A DNA stretch of 64,000 bases from Clostridia bacterium (GTDB lineage: Bacteria; Bacillota; Clostridia; TANB77; CAG-465): assembly GCA_028684095.1 (NCBI GenBank), contig JAQUGQ010000002.1, positions 81,605 to 145,604 on the forward strand, read 5' to 3'. Numbering within the stretch: position 1 is the first letter of the stretch; the number at the start of each line of letters is the position of its first letter. The translations under genes were made by a program, and so were the position numbers. A model generated the notes under the pieces. The model was not told the DNA's origin, ran no database searches, and saw only the letters and a program-made list of their open reading frames with translations. This document shows positions 52,479 through 62,474 of this stretch, piece by piece.

Positions 52479-53543
52479 TTATAACCCACCATTATTAATT
52501 AATCTGTTTCTTATACTGATTACTGAATTACTATAACTTCTATCTACAATACCTTGACTATAACAATTACTGAAATAATTTCCTTCACCCATATTATACG
52601 AGTTTAAAGCATATACTTCAATTGTTGCAGCTTCACTAGATGCTTTTCTCCCGCTATTCATATAAAGTGATAGCATATATGCACCAGCTTTTATATTATC
52701 ATATGGATCTAGAAAATCAGATATTCCTAATCTATTTCTTAAATTTGTATGATTTGATATGTGTATTTGACAAAGTCCATAGGAATTCCCACCACCTATT
52801 GAGTTTGGGTTGTATCCACTTTCTTTGTATATTACTGCAAGTAATAACTCATATTGTATGCCATAATTTTGGCACATACTATAAGCATACTGTTGTTGAT
52901 CCACTGGTAATTTAATGTTATAACTTTTAAATCCGCTGTCTACTGTCGGTATAATAATTGGAGCCGTTCTTGAAATAACTGGACTTAACTTAGTTCCAAC
53001 TTCTATAACTTTATTTTGTGCTACTATCTTTGTATCAGTGTTTAATGCTACTTTATATATTTCTGTTTCACCTGAATATTTTACTAAATATTTTGTAATT
53101 TTCTCGCCATTTGAACCCTCTTTAGAAATTTTAGTTACCCCTCTATTAATAGCAGGATTATCTATTTTTTCCTCTTCAAATGGTATTGCTTCAGATACTT
53201 CTATAATTTTAGCAACTATAGGTGTATACTGAGCATACATAGAAACAGCATCTATTTTAGACACTTTTTTAGCAGAATATATTTTAATTTCAATGTTATT
53301 TACAATCTTTGTATCTTTTGATGGTGATACTATAATATCATCATTCAATTTTATTTTATTTTGTATTAAAAAACTTTCTACATTTGTAGATAATGTTTTT
53401 ATTATTTTTATATCTCCGAAATAATTAAAAGTTACTGTTTTAACTTGCATCGCTACAAGTGAAATACCCGCAGTAATAAATATTAACATAACAGTTATTA
53501 TTACTAGTGTTTTTCTTAAAACATGAGCTTTATCTTCCTTCAC
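52479..53543 (-). CDS. G5-domain protein with lytic transglycosylase domain (YabE/RpfB-like)
   Basis: A 354-residue exported wall hydrolase. There is one N-terminal helix (about residues 10-30), DUF348-type repeats (KTVTFNYFGDIKIIKTL, NVESFLIQNKIKLND), a G5 domain (about 125-195, KYSGETEIYKVALNT) and a C-terminal goose-lysozyme/SLT-like domain. In the last, AVIYKESGYNPNSIGGG NSYGLCQIH carries the catalytic Glu and AYMLSLYMNSG follows. Bacillus YabE has a 3D domain at this position instead. It has a perfect sigma-A promoter and lies upstream of rsmA. Confidence 0.88.
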   Translation of the reverse strand: MKEDKAHVLRKTLVIITVMLIFITAGISLVAMQVKTVTFNYFGDIKIIKTLSTNVESFLIQNKIKLNDDIIVSPSKDTKIVNNIEIKIYSAKKVSKIDAVSMYAQYTPIVAKIIEVSEAIPFEEEKIDNPAINRGVTKISKEGSNGEKITKYLVKYSGETEIYKVALNTDTKIVAQNKVIEVGTKLSPVISRTAPIIIPTVDSGFKSYNIKLPVDQQQYAYSMCQNYGIQYELLLAVIYKESGYNPNSIGGGNSYGLCQIHISNHTNLRNRLGISDFLDPYDNIKAGAYMLSLYMNSGRKASSEAATIEVYALNSYNMGEGNYFSNCYSQGIVDRSYSNSVISIRNRLINNGGL

Positions 53544-53576
53544 TATAATTTCCTCCCTTTAAATAAGGCTGGTTAT

Positions 53577-53605
53577 ATTATACTATATTTTATTCTATTT
53601 GTCAA
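53577..53605 (-). promoter_or_regulatory. sigma-A promoter of the G5/lytic transglycosylase gene
   Basis: TTGACA (53605-53600) and TATAAT (53582-53577) on the minus strand are spaced by 17 bases. Confidence 0.85.
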
Positions 53606-53896
53606 ATAGAATATTAAAATTATAATGTACTCTTAATTTAAAAATATCAAAATCAATTGGTATAATAGGTAAAATTAGGATTTATATCATTTTAATAATA
53701 TTTTTAAATTAGATAGTATTTCATTTTTGTTACTAAAACATGTATATATGCTTTGATATTGGTATTTACTATAAAATAGTACTAGAAGTAAATATCTAAA
53801 ATATCCTTTAACGTTACATTATTTACACTATTATTTATACTACATATTATTAATTTTGTATCATTATTATTACACCGACACACCAAATATTGTAAA
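53606..53896. other. AT-rich gap between the U32 peptidase gene and the yabE-like gene
   Basis: About 290 bases with no ORF, RNA gene or clear hairpin that I can support. Confidence 0.45.
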
Positions 53897-55141
53897 TTAT
53901 TTTTTTCTTCTTATTATTAATCCCTTACTTACTTCATATGGAATCTTAATTTTCACTAGTTGACCTTTTTTTCCCGGATTAATAGTATCTATTTTTTCAT
54001 TATTATCTATATTATACAACTCTTTTATTTCAAATTCTTTTATCTCTAAACTATCAATATATAATATATCTAATTTATCACCTATAGATAACTTGTTTTT
54101 TATTTCAATTACTGTTAAATCACCTAAGTTATCAATAACCTTACCCGCATACTCGTATTCAACATTATCACTTTGACCATCTAAATCAAGTATATCTTGG
54201 TTATTTTCATCTATATAATAAAACTCTGATAACCCTCTTGTTTTAACTTTACTTAACTCTTCTAAATATTCAGTATAATCATATTTATCTGCAGCATTAT
54301 TTTTTATAAGTTCACAACAATCATCTATAGCTTTTCTATATGCTCTAACTACGGTTGCTAAATAATAATCAGTTTTTAACCTTCCCTCAATCTTTAAACT
54401 ACTTATTCCCATAGTTATTATATCAGGTATGCGCTTAATCAAGCATAAATCTTTAGAAGACATTATGTATGTACCCTTTTCATCAAAATCTATATTTATT
54501 CTGCTCTCTGGATTATTTACTTCTGTAGCATATACGTTATATTGCCATCTACAAGTTTGAGCACAATCTCCTAAATTAGCGCATCTATTTGATAAATATT
54601 TACTCATATAACATCTACCAGAATATGCATAACATATAGCTCCATGCACAAAAGTTTCTATTTCTAAACCTTCTGGTTTATTTTTCATTATATATTCAAT
54701 TTTTTCTCTACTTAATTCTCTTGCAAGTATAACTCTTTTAGCACCATAATCATTCCAAAATTTAGCTGCATGTAAACTAACTGTATTTGCTTGTGTACTT
54801 ATATGTATCTCCATATTGGGTGATATTTCTTTTATTTTAGCTATTACACCAACATCACTTGCTATAATAGCATCTGCATTTATAGACGTTAATCTTTTTA
54901 CTTCTTTTTCTATTTCTTCATAATCTTCATCATGTGCATATATATTAAGTGCAACATACACTTTTTTTCCTATACTATGAGCATATTTTATAGTATCTTC
55001 TAAGGTATCACTATTCATTTCTGCTCTTGTTCTAAGTGATAATTTAGAAGTTCCTGCATATACAGCATCTGCTCCATACATAAATGCAATTTTAGCTTTA
55101 TCTAAACTTCCTGCTGGTGCTAGTAGTTCTGGTTTTTTCAT
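53897..55141 (-). CDS. U32-family peptidase (tRNA hydroxylation type)
   Basis: A 414-residue protein of family U32: start KKPELLAPAGSLDKAKIAFMYGADAVYAG, then the signature ETFVHGAICYAYSGRCYMSKY and a cluster of cysteines (C-x6-C-x3-C around NRCANLGDCAQTCRW) that in relatives binds an Fe-S cluster. Homologues TrhP and RlhA act in prephenate-dependent hydroxylation of tRNA or rRNA rather than proteolysis. It lies downstream of the prepilin peptidase gene on the same strand. Confidence 0.9.
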   Translation of the reverse strand: MKKPELLAPAGSLDKAKIAFMYGADAVYAGTSKLSLRTRAEMNSDTLEDTIKYAHSIGKKVYVALNIYAHDEDYEEIEKEVKRLTSINADAIIASDVGVIAKIKEISPNMEIHISTQANTVSLHAAKFWNDYGAKRVILARELSREKIEYIMKNKPEGLEIETFVHGAICYAYSGRCYMSKYLSNRCANLGDCAQTCRWQYNVYATEVNNPESRINIDFDEKGTYIMSSKDLCLIKRIPDIITMGISSLKIEGRLKTDYYLATVVRAYRKAIDDCCELIKNNAADKYDYTEYLEELSKVKTRGLSEFYYIDENNQDILDLDGQSDNVEYEYAGKVIDNLGDLTVIEIKNKLSIGDKLDILYIDSLEIKEFEIKELYNIDNNEKIDTINPGKKGQLVKIKIPYEVSKGLIIRRKK

Positions 55142-55163
55142 AATTGTTTCTCCTTTAATTTTT

Positions 55164-55904
55164 TTATTTGTTTGTAAGTATGTATACTAAATCAGTCATA
55201 GCTGTACTAAGCCAAGTACACAAACCTATATATAATTCTATTATATCATTTGGATTTATAAATATAATTATTATTGTTGCTATTACAATAAATGGTCCAA
55301 AAGGCATATAACTATCAACTTTTTTCTTATTTAATAAAAGTAATAATCCACCTATAATTGCTCCTAAAAAAAAAGATACCAATGTAATAACTAGTATACT
55401 TTTAATTCCGAACAAAAATCCTAAGGCTGCCATAAGTTTAACATCGCCAAAACCCATGCCCTCTTTTTTGAATATTATAACAGCTAATAGTGATAATCCA
55501 TAAAATATTCCCGCTCCTATAGCCATTCCAATTATAAATGAATACCATAAATTTATATTCATAAATAAGTTGATTATTCCAAGTATTATTATTACTATAT
55601 GTGCTTCATCGGGTATTAATTGAAATCTATAATCAATAGAAAATACTATCATTAATGTGGCAACTAATACTGCATATATATACGAAATGTATATATTACC
55701 TAAAAAATACATAATTGCTCCAAAAACAATAAGTAATATAAATGAATACTTAAAGTCAAACTTAAAATCTTTCATTAAATTTTCAAAAAACAATTTATAA
55801 GTAATTTCTTCAGAAACAACAGGGGGCATTTTTAAGTTCAAATGTGAAACAGCTTGTCCTAACACAATTGCTAGTATTGTCATGATTAGATATCCAATTA
55901 TCAT
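55164..55904 (-). CDS. prepilin peptidase (A24 aspartic protease)
   Basis: A 246-residue polytopic membrane protein. The two catalytic aspartates lie in FSIDYRFQLIPDEAH (about residue 91) and GMGFGDVKLMAALG (about residue 154). The N-terminal zinc/methylase domain of PilD-type enzymes is replaced by a short hydrophobic region. It would cut class III signal peptides such as that of the prepilin-like protein at 5897-7201. Its start overlaps the yqeG stop by a few bases. No pilus ATPase or platform gene is in the window. Confidence 0.9.
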   Translation of the reverse strand: MIIGYLIMTILAIVLGQAVSHLNLKMPPVVSEEITYKLFFENLMKDFKFDFKYSFILLIVFGAIMYFLGNIYISYIYAVLVATLMIVFSIDYRFQLIPDEAHIVIIILGIINLFMNINLWYSFIIGMAIGAGIFYGLSLLAVIIFKKEGMGFGDVKLMAALGFLFGIKSILVITLVSFFLGAIIGGLLLLLNKKKVDSYMPFGPFIVIATIIIIFINPNDIIELYIGLCTWLSTAMTDLVYILTNK

Positions 55905-56422
55905 TTATTGTTCTCCTTACTATATTTCTTATTTGCTTTGTATTTTTTTATTATAAATCTTTCTATTGGTCTTTTAATCCTTGTTCCCCAAAACTCTTTT
56001 TTTTCTATTGGTTTTACAAGTATTGTTTTTATACCAAATCTGTTTCCACCATATATATCAGTAAATAATTGATCTCCAATTATAATTATATTCTCTTTTT
56101 TTTCATCTAATAAATCCATTGCTTTTTTAAACCCAAAAGACCAAGGCTTAAAAGCATTATATAAATATTTCATTGATAACTCTCTTCCTACTTTTTTAAC
56201 TACATTTGTTTTAGGCGAGTTACTTAAAATACATATTTTTATATCTTTTTTCTTCAATTCTTTTAGCCACTCTTTAACATTTTTATTATATTTATATTTA
56301 TGATTTACTAATGTATTATCCATATCAAATATTACAGCTGTAATTCTTTCTTTTTTGAATAATTCATAAGGTATATCTTCTACTTTATCAAAACTAAATG
56401 TCGGGTAAAATTTTTCAAACAT
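55901..56422 (-). CDS. yqeG: YqeG-family HAD phosphatase
   Basis: A 173-residue HAD IIIA-type protein: MFEKFYPTFSFDKVEDIPYELF, motif I IFDMDNTLVNH, motif II CILSNSPK and motif III IIGDQLFTDIYGGNRFG. Members act as phosphatases and in some bacteria on phosphatidylglycerol phosphate. It overlaps the prepilin peptidase gene by four bases, so the two are translationally coupled. The following genes of the Bacillus yqeG-yqeH-aroD cluster are missing. Confidence 0.9.
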   Translation of the reverse strand: MFEKFYPTFSFDKVEDIPYELFKKERITAVIFDMDNTLVNHKYKYNKNVKEWLKELKKKDIKICILSNSPKTNVVKKVGRELSMKYLYNAFKPWSFGFKKAMDLLDEKKENIIIIGDQLFTDIYGGNRFGIKTILVKPIEKKEFWGTRIKRPIERFIIKKYKANKKYSKENNK

Positions 56423-56600
56423 TTTCTCACTATCCCTTTCTATATTGTATATATATTATCATCTTTTAAGGCATATTTCAATTCTTTTTGCCTATTTTTA
56501 TAAATTTAAGATAATTTTTTATTCTTTTGATATTATTTTTGCATTTTATACTTTTATTTACCTAAAAATTATGATATACTATTACTCAAGGAGTGAATTT

Positions 56601-57812
56601 ATGAATAATACTATATATGATATTTTAAAGTCTAGAGAATTAATTAAACAAATAACATTTGAAGATGAATTTAAAGATTTAGTAAATAAGGAAAAAGTTT
56701 CACTATACTTAGGAATAGATCCAACTGCGGATAGTATACATATAGGACATTTTATACCGCTTATGATGATGTCATACTTTCAAAAATGTGGGCACAGACC
56801 AATTATATTAATTGGTGGTGGTACTGCTTTAATTGGTGATCCATCAGGAAAAACTGATATGAGAAAAATGCTTACTAAGGAGGATATACAAAATAATGTA
56901 GAAAGTATAAAAAAACAAGTAAGTAGATTTATATCTTTTGAAAATGAAAATAAAGCTATTATAGTTAATAATGCTGATTGGCTTTTAAATCTAAACTATC
57001 TTGATTTTATATCTAAAATTGGAGTACAATTTAACGTTAATAGAATGCTTGCAGCAGAATGTTTCAAACAACGTATGGAAAATGGATTAACATTTTTTGA
57101 ATTAAATTATATGATTATGCAAAGTTATGACTTTTTGCACCTATTTGAAAATGAGAATTGTAAAGTTGAAATTGGCGGTGATGATCAATGGTCAAACATG
57201 CTTGGTGGAGTTGATTTAATACGTAAAATGCATAAAAGTGGTAGTTTTTGTTTAACGTGTCCTCTTTTACTTAACAGTGAAGGTAAAAAAATGGGAAAAA
57301 CAGTTAATGGTGCTTTATGGTTAAATAAAGATAAAACAAGTGTATATGACTTTTATCAATATTGGAGAAATATTAGTGATAGTGAAGTATATGATGTTTT
57401 AAGAATGCTTACTTTCTTACCAATGGAAGAGGTAAAAAGACTATCATTATTACAAGATATTGAAATAAACGAAGCTAAAAAAACAGCTGCATTTGAAATA
57501 ACTAAATTAATTCATGGCGAAGAAGAAGCTAATATTGCAAAAACAACTTCTGAAGAACTATTTGAAAATTTTAACACTTCTATTAATATGCCAACTGTTA
57601 AAGTAAATATAACTGATTTGAATATTTTAGATATACTTATAAAATGTGGTCTAACTACATCTAAAGGACAAGGAAAAATTTTAGTTTCTCAAGGTGGTAT
57701 ATTAATAAACGATGAGAAAATAAATGATATAAATTATGTTATAGATAATAAATGTGAATCTATTATTTTGAAGAAAGGTAAAAAAATATTTATTAAAATA
57801 ATTGTACTATAA
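56601..57812 (+). CDS. tyrS: tyrosyl-tRNA synthetase
   Basis: A 403-residue class I synthetase. The ATG at 56601 follows AAGGAGTG. The HIGH motif is HIGHFIPL, the KMSKS-like loop is KMGKTVNG, and a C-terminal S4 domain (LTTSKGQGKILVSQGGILIND) is present. The 156 bases upstream contain no T-box consensus (no AGGGTGGNACCGCG block) and no long leader. This is unusual for a Firmicutes tyrS, and control must be different. Confidence 0.96.
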   Translation: MNNTIYDILKSRELIKQITFEDEFKDLVNKEKVSLYLGIDPTADSIHIGHFIPLMMMSYFQKCGHRPIILIGGGTALIGDPSGKTDMRKMLTKEDIQNNVESIKKQVSRFISFENENKAIIVNNADWLLNLNYLDFISKIGVQFNVNRMLAAECFKQRMENGLTFFELNYMIMQSYDFLHLFENENCKVEIGGDDQWSNMLGGVDLIRKMHKSGSFCLTCPLLLNSEGKKMGKTVNGALWLNKDKTSVYDFYQYWRNISDSEVYDVLRMLTFLPMEEVKRLSLLQDIEINEAKKTAAFEITKLIHGEEEANIAKTTSEELFENFNTSINMPTVKVNITDLNILDILIKCGLTTSKGQGKILVSQGGILINDEKINDINYVIDNKCESIILKKGKKIFIKIIVL

Positions 57813-57828
57813 ATATTTAGGTTAATCT

Positions 57829-58470
57829 ATGAAATATTCAATTGGTGAAGAAATAGCAAATGCAATAACTCATGGTGTAGGAGCATTGTTTTCAATAGTA
57901 GCTCTTACAATAATGGTGATATTTGCTGCTTTGTTTGGTAATATGTGGCAAATAGTATCAGTTTCAATATATGGTGGTACTTTAGTTTTATTATATACAA
58001 TGTCAACTTTATATCATGCATTTAGAAATGATAGATTAAAAAAAGTTTTTAGGATATTTGATCATGCTTCAATATATTTACTTATTGCTGGAACGTATAC
58101 ACCATTTACATTGGTAGTTTTAAGACAGCATGGACAAATTGGTTGGACAATATTTATAGCTATTTGGAGTTTAACTATAATAGGAATTATACTAAGTACA
58201 ATGTTTATTGGAAAATTTAAAATTCTGGAAACTATATCATATATATTGATGGGTTGTATTGTGGTTTTTGCAATGCCACAACTAACATCAATTATGAGTG
58301 AAAACAATGCTATGGCAGGTGTATATTGGCTCATAGCAGGAGGTATATCATATATTGCCGGAACATTCTTTTATATATTTAAAGTAAAGTATTTTCATTC
58401 AATATGGCATTGTTTTGTTCTATTAGGTAGTATATTTCATTTTATTTCAGTTATGTTTTATGTTTTATAA
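57829..58470 (+). CDS. hemolysin III (PAQR) family membrane protein
   Basis: A 213-residue protein with seven predicted helices. The conserved zinc-site residues appear in TMSTLYHAF, FDHASIYLLIAGTYTPF and the C-terminal FHSIWHCFVLLGSIFHF. Despite the family name, haemolysis is not established; bacterial members are linked to membrane lipid homeostasis. It lies 17 bases after tyrS, so probably cotranscribed, and is closed by a very strong terminator. Confidence 0.92.
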   Translation: MKYSIGEEIANAITHGVGALFSIVALTIMVIFAALFGNMWQIVSVSIYGGTLVLLYTMSTLYHAFRNDRLKKVFRIFDHASIYLLIAGTYTPFTLVVLRQHGQIGWTIFIAIWSLTIIGIILSTMFIGKFKILETISYILMGCIVVFAMPQLTSIMSENNAMAGVYWLIAGGISYIAGTFFYIFKVKYFHSIWHCFVLLGSIFHFISVMFYVL

Positions 58471-58525
58471 AAATATTAAAGAAAAATTAGATTCTATAAT
58501 AGAATCTAATTTTTCTTTAATATTT
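58471..58525 (+). terminator. terminator of tyrS-hemolysin III
   Basis: A nearly perfect palindrome with arms of about 26 bp (AAATATTAAAGAAAAATTAG...) and a very short loop. Confidence 0.9.
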
Positions 58526-58553
58526 ATCTATAATCTATTGTAACTACTTCAAA

Positions 58554-58592
58554 ATAATGTAGAAATAACTTCACAATTGTTTCTACATTATT
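58554..58592 (-). terminator. terminator of the two-component operon
   Basis: AATAATGTAGAAA and TTTCTACATTATT form a 13-bp stem after the histidine kinase gene. Confidence 0.8.
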
Positions 58593-58623
58593 TCTATACT
58601 TATAACTTTATTAATCTTTTTTA

Positions 58624-59979
58624 TTACATTACTTCAAACCAAAAAGTTGTTCCTATTCCAATTTTACTATCTACTCCATATTTGAACTTATGTAGTTCTA
58701 AAATGTTTTTTACTATAGAAAGACCAAGTCCCGTTCCACATCCAGATTTTCTAAATTTATCATTTGATTTATAATATCTATCAAAAATTTCAGAAATATC
58801 TTTAATTCCTTTGCCATTATCCTTCACTTCTATTTTTAATATATTATTTTTGTTTAATAGGTTAACATATACTGTTTTATCATCTCCAACAAAATTTACT
58901 GCATTACTTATTAAATTATATAGAACTTGATATATTTTTATTTTATCAGCACGAATGAAACACTCTTCTAAATTATCTTCAATACTCAATATAAATTTAT
59001 ATTCTTGAAAGCATCTAAAACTATTTAGTATATCATCAATTTGAGTTATAATATTGTACTGCTCTATGTTTAATTTAGTTGTTCCCGTTTCTAATTTGGA
59101 TAGATCCATCATATCATCTGTTAGCTTTGTAAGCAAGTCAGCTTGACTAATTATAACAGATAAATGTTCATCTCTTTTCTCTTTTATATCACCAGATAAG
59201 TCTTTAATCATTTCAGAATAAGCTCTTATTATAGTGAGTGGTGTCTTTATATCATGGGATACATTAGCAATTAATTCTTTTCTCAATCCATCTGTCTTTT
59301 TAAGTTCATTTGCACTGTAATTTAGTGAACTAGCCAAATTATTTATTTCCTCATATTCACTTTGTTTAAATACTACATTATAGTTTCCTTTTCCAAGCTC
59401 TTTAGAGGTATTTGTTATCTCAGTTATAGGTTTTACAAACTTTTTAGATATATATACCGATATTATAAATGACAATACTATCAATATTATTGTTATATAT
59501 ATTAATTGATTTGAAAGTACTTTTGTAGCTCCTCCTATAGGCTCTATATTAGTAGATACAATGATGTATGTATTATCTACCTTATTTGAATATACAATAC
59601 TTTCTGACTTAAATTTAGGTATTTTTACGGTATACGTAGTATAATTTCCATTATTTCTTTCAAGATTAGTAATTGCTAAATTCAAGTCAATATATGCAGG
59701 TTTATCTGATGATTGTGATGAATATTTTATATCACCAGATTCATCAAAAACTAATATATTCATTGAGTTTTTATACGATGTCTCGTCTAATAAATCAATA
59801 TCTTTATAGTTACGAGTAACATCTTTACCTATTTTAATTAATTCATTTTCAATCATACTCTTATAATATGCTTGTATAAATACAACCTGCATTATCCAAA
59901 GAATTATAAAAATAGCTATTGAAAACATAGTAAAGTATATTATAAACTTATTTTTAATACTATTAAGCTTTATATTCAA
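58624..59979 (-). CDS. sensor histidine kinase
   Basis: A 451-residue membrane kinase. Two helices (about residues 13-35 and 157-178) enclose an extracellular region of about 120 residues. A HAMP domain follows, then the H-box NVSHDIKTPLTIIR with phospho-accepting His242, an N-box (LYNLISNAVNFVGD) and G-boxes (EVKDNGKGI, GTGLGLSI). Its start overlaps the regulator gene by 17 bases. The ligand is unknown; no target gene is obvious in the neighbourhood. Confidence 0.93.
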   Translation of the reverse strand: MNIKLNSIKNKFIIYFTMFSIAIFIILWIMQVVFIQAYYKSMIENELIKIGKDVTRNYKDIDLLDETSYKNSMNILVFDESGDIKYSSQSSDKPAYIDLNLAITNLERNNGNYTTYTVKIPKFKSESIVYSNKVDNTYIIVSTNIEPIGGATKVLSNQLIYITIILIVLSFIISVYISKKFVKPITEITNTSKELGKGNYNVVFKQSEYEEINNLASSLNYSANELKKTDGLRKELIANVSHDIKTPLTIIRAYSEMIKDLSGDIKEKRDEHLSVIISQADLLTKLTDDMMDLSKLETGTTKLNIEQYNIITQIDDILNSFRCFQEYKFILSIEDNLEECFIRADKIKIYQVLYNLISNAVNFVGDDKTVYVNLLNKNNILKIEVKDNGKGIKDISEIFDRYYKSNDKFRKSGCGTGLGLSIVKNILELHKFKYGVDSKIGIGTTFWFEVM

Positions 59980-60631
59980 ATTTATACCCCATCCCTCTTA
60001 GAGTAACGATAAAATCTCTATATTTATCTAAATTACATCTTAATGTTTTGATATGAGTATCTACTGTTCTATCATCTCCAAAAAAATCATATCCCCATAC
60101 ATTTATTAATAAATTTTCTCTAGACAATGCGATGTTTTTATTAATAACTAAATAAAATAACAAATCATATTCTTTAGGAGAAAGTTTTACTATTGAGTCG
60201 TCAACATAAACTTCTCTTGAGGTCATATCTATATTCAATCCATCAAATGTGTACATCTTATGTTTAACATTATTTCTATTCAAAATCGCATTAATTCTAG
60301 CCATTAATTCTTTAGGACTGAAAGGTTTTGTAACATAATCATCTGCACCTATACCAAATCCTAAAAGCTTATCATATTCTTCACCTTTAGCTGAGAGCAT
60401 GATAATACTAATATTTTTGTTATATTCTTTTATATTCTTTGCTGCCTCTATTCCATCCATTTTAGGCATCATAATATCAAGTATAACAAGGTCATATTTA
60501 ACCATTTTACACTTTTCTATAGCTTCTATTCCATCCCCTGCTTCATCTATTTGATAATTGTTTACAATGCCATACTCTTTTACAACTTGCCTTATTCTAG
60601 GCTCATCATCTACTATTAGTATTTTCATCAT
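59963..60631 (-). CDS. OmpR-family response regulator
   Basis: A 222-residue regulator. The receiver domain has the acidic pair DDE (9-10 region), phospho-acceptor Asp52 in LVILDIMMPKMDG and Lys in DYVTKPFSPKEL. The C-terminal winged helix is of OmpR/PhoB type (LSPKEYDLLFYLVINKN, DDRTVDTHIKTLR). It forms a two-gene operon with the downstream kinase. Confidence 0.94.
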   Translation of the reverse strand: MMKILIVDDEPRIRQVVKEYGIVNNYQIDEAGDGIEAIEKCKMVKYDLVILDIMMPKMDGIEAAKNIKEYNKNISIIMLSAKGEEYDKLLGFGIGADDYVTKPFSPKELMARINAILNRNNVKHKMYTFDGLNIDMTSREVYVDDSIVKLSPKEYDLLFYLVINKNIALSRENLLINVWGYDFFGDDRTVDTHIKTLRCNLDKYRDFIVTLRGMGYKFEYKA

Positions 60632-60703
60632 CTTGTATCACTTCCTTATTATAAAGTATATAATGTTTTTGTGATAGTTTTGTGTTTTTCATATAAGTTA
60701 TTA

Positions 60704-61561
60704 TTATATTTTTGGATTAACATGGATTATTGCATCTACTATTTTTTCTAATTTACATACTTCTTTTTTTATTTTTTCTGCTATTGCATGTCCTTCTTCT
60801 AGAGTAAAGTCTTCTTCAACTGATATTTCTATTAATAATATATAATTTACACCCACTGGACTTGATTTTATACTGTCAATTTCACAATTATCGCATTTTC
60901 TTATAACATTAACTATTTTTTCCTTTAACCCATCATTTATATCTGTATCTATCAAAACACAATATGCTGATAAAAATAATTTTATAGCTACATAAGCAAT
61001 CCATATTGATATGATAACACCAACTATTCCATCAATATAGTATAAACCATATTTAGAACATACTATACCAATTAATGTTGCCAAACTCAAAAACATATCA
61101 TTTCTATGATCTTCTGAAGCAGCTGATATTAATAAGTTTTCATGAATTTGTGTCATTTTTATTGTATAAATATATAAGAATAACTTAACAATAATTGTAA
61201 TAACACATACAGCAATTAAATAAAAAGAAAATACTAGTTCTTTTTTTTCTACTATTGCAATATATGAGTTTATCAATATTTTATAACTTAAAAATATCAT
61301 ACAAATACTGATAATTAAAGAAAAAACATATTCAACCTTACCATGCCCATAGGGATGCTCTCTATCACCAGGCTTACTTGCTAACTTATTTCCTATATAT
61401 GTCATAACAGAAGTAAATATATCTGTTCCACTATTTATTGCATCAGCTAATAATCCTTGACTTCTACTAGTTATAGCAACAACTATTTTTATTATAAACA
61501 AAAATAAATTTGCTATTATCCCTAATATACTAACTTTTTTTGTATCATTATATCTATTCAT
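60704..61561 (-). CDS. cation diffusion facilitator transporter
   Basis: About 285 residues. The start is the ATG of MNRYNDTKKVSILGI, since the longer frame runs through the preceding terminator hairpin. Six helices carry the metal-site motifs SQGLLADAINSGTDIF and HPYGHGKVEYV in helix II/III, and AASEDHRNDMFLS in helix V. A cytosolic C-terminal domain of about 80 residues ends VDAIIHVNPK. It probably exports Zn, Mn or Fe by proton exchange. It lies downstream of the xerD-like gene but has a terminator in between. Confidence 0.9.
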   Translation of the reverse strand: MNRYNDTKKVSILGIIANLFLFIIKIVVAITSRSQGLLADAINSGTDIFTSVMTYIGNKLASKPGDREHPYGHGKVEYVFSLIISICMIFLSYKILINSYIAIVEKKELVFSFYLIAVCVITIIVKLFLYIYTIKMTQIHENLLISAASEDHRNDMFLSLATLIGIVCSKYGLYYIDGIVGVIISIWIAYVAIKLFLSAYCVLIDTDINDGLKEKIVNVIRKCDNCEIDSIKSSPVGVNYILLIEISVEEDFTLEEGHAIAEKIKKEVCKLEKIVDAIIHVNPKI

Positions 61562-61589
61562 AATTTCATCAAAACTCCTAATTATAAAA

Positions 61590-61618
61590 TAAAAACCCTT
61601 CCGTAGAAGGATTTTATT
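61590..61618 (-). terminator. terminator of the xerD-like gene
   Basis: On the minus strand AAAATCCTTC pairs with GAAGGGTTTT around a TACG loop, right after the stop. Confidence 0.75.
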
Positions 61619-61622
61619 TTGT

Positions 61623-62474
61623 TTATACTTCTCTACCAATGCCTAAAAAACTATTATACATCATTGTAGTTGCTATATCAGTATGTCCAAGTATTTCTTG
61701 TAATTTTTTCATGTCAATCCCGTCCCTAAGCTGATGAACCGCAAAAGAATGTCTAAGTGTATGCGGTGTTAATTCTTTTGTTATGTGTGCTCTATCTTTA
61801 TATTGCTTCAAAATCTTCCAAAAACCCTGTCTTGTAAGTTTTTTACCATTAGCATTTAAAAACAGTGTATCATCAGTATCTAATTTTGTAAGTAAAGGTC
61901 TCATATTTAAAATGTAATTAGTTAAATATTTCATTGTTGAATTATTTAATTTTATAACTCTTGATATTTTGTTTTTTGCTATCTTAATAGTTCCATTGGT
62001 AAAATTAACATCACTAACCTTTAATGATATAAGTTCTGTAACTCTCATTCCAGTAGAATATAAAGTTTGAAGCATGGTTTGATCTCTTTGACCTTTCAAA
62101 TCATTTTCTATTGGTTGTTTCAACAATTCTTCAATCTCACTTTTTGTTAATATACCAGGCTCTTTTTTGTCAACTTTATATATAACAGCATCTATAGCTA
62201 TATTGCTTTCTGCTAAGTTTCTACTTACTAAATATTTATAATAAGCTTTTATAGAAGCCGACACTCTCGATATTGTTGCATTAGATTTTCCCTCTAGCAT
62301 TAAAGAATTTAAATATTCTTGCATATCATCTTTATTTAAATTAAATATTTTTTTGTTTTGACTTTCGAAGTAATATTCAAATTTTAAAATATCACGTTCG
62401 TATGAAGCTATTGTATTTATAGCCGCATGTCTTGTTTCTAAATAACCTATAAATTCATCCACTATAACTTTCAT
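61623..62474 (-). CDS. xerD: tyrosine recombinase XerD-like
   Basis: A 283-residue tyrosine recombinase with an N-terminal SAM-like DNA-binding domain (about residues 1-85) and a catalytic domain with Arg in STGMRVTELISL, the HxLR box HTLRHSFAVHQL, His in ILGHTDIATT and the nucleophilic Tyr in MMYNSF. The length and context among housekeeping genes fit XerD, which resolves chromosome dimers at dif. It is the only integrase-type gene in the window, 29 kb from the tRNA-Leu array, so it could act there only in trans, which is untested. Confidence 0.85.
   Translation of the reverse strand: MKVIVDEFIGYLETRHAAINTIASYERDILKFEYYFESQNKKIFNLNKDDMQEYLNSLMLEGKSNATISRVSASIKAYYKYLVSRNLAESNIAIDAVIYKVDKKEPGILTKSEIEELLKQPIENDLKGQRDQTMLQTLYSTGMRVTELISLKVSDVNFTNGTIKIAKNKISRVIKLNNSTMKYLTNYILNMRPLLTKLDTDDTLFLNANGKKLTRQGFWKILKQYKDRAHITKELTPHTLRHSFAVHQLRDGIDMKKLQEILGHTDIATTMMYNSFLGIGREV

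Noticed and set aside
52640..52915. 91-residue plus-strand ORF in the lytic transglycosylase gene
   Set aside because: Antisense to a well-supported conserved domain, no ribosome binding site.
61623..62474. xerD-like recombinase as the integrase of the tRNA-Leu array
   Set aside because: It has the length and context of housekeeping XerD, lies 29 kb away and has no nearby att-like repeat. I found no dif-like sequence in the 147-bp repeats, so a link is unsupported.
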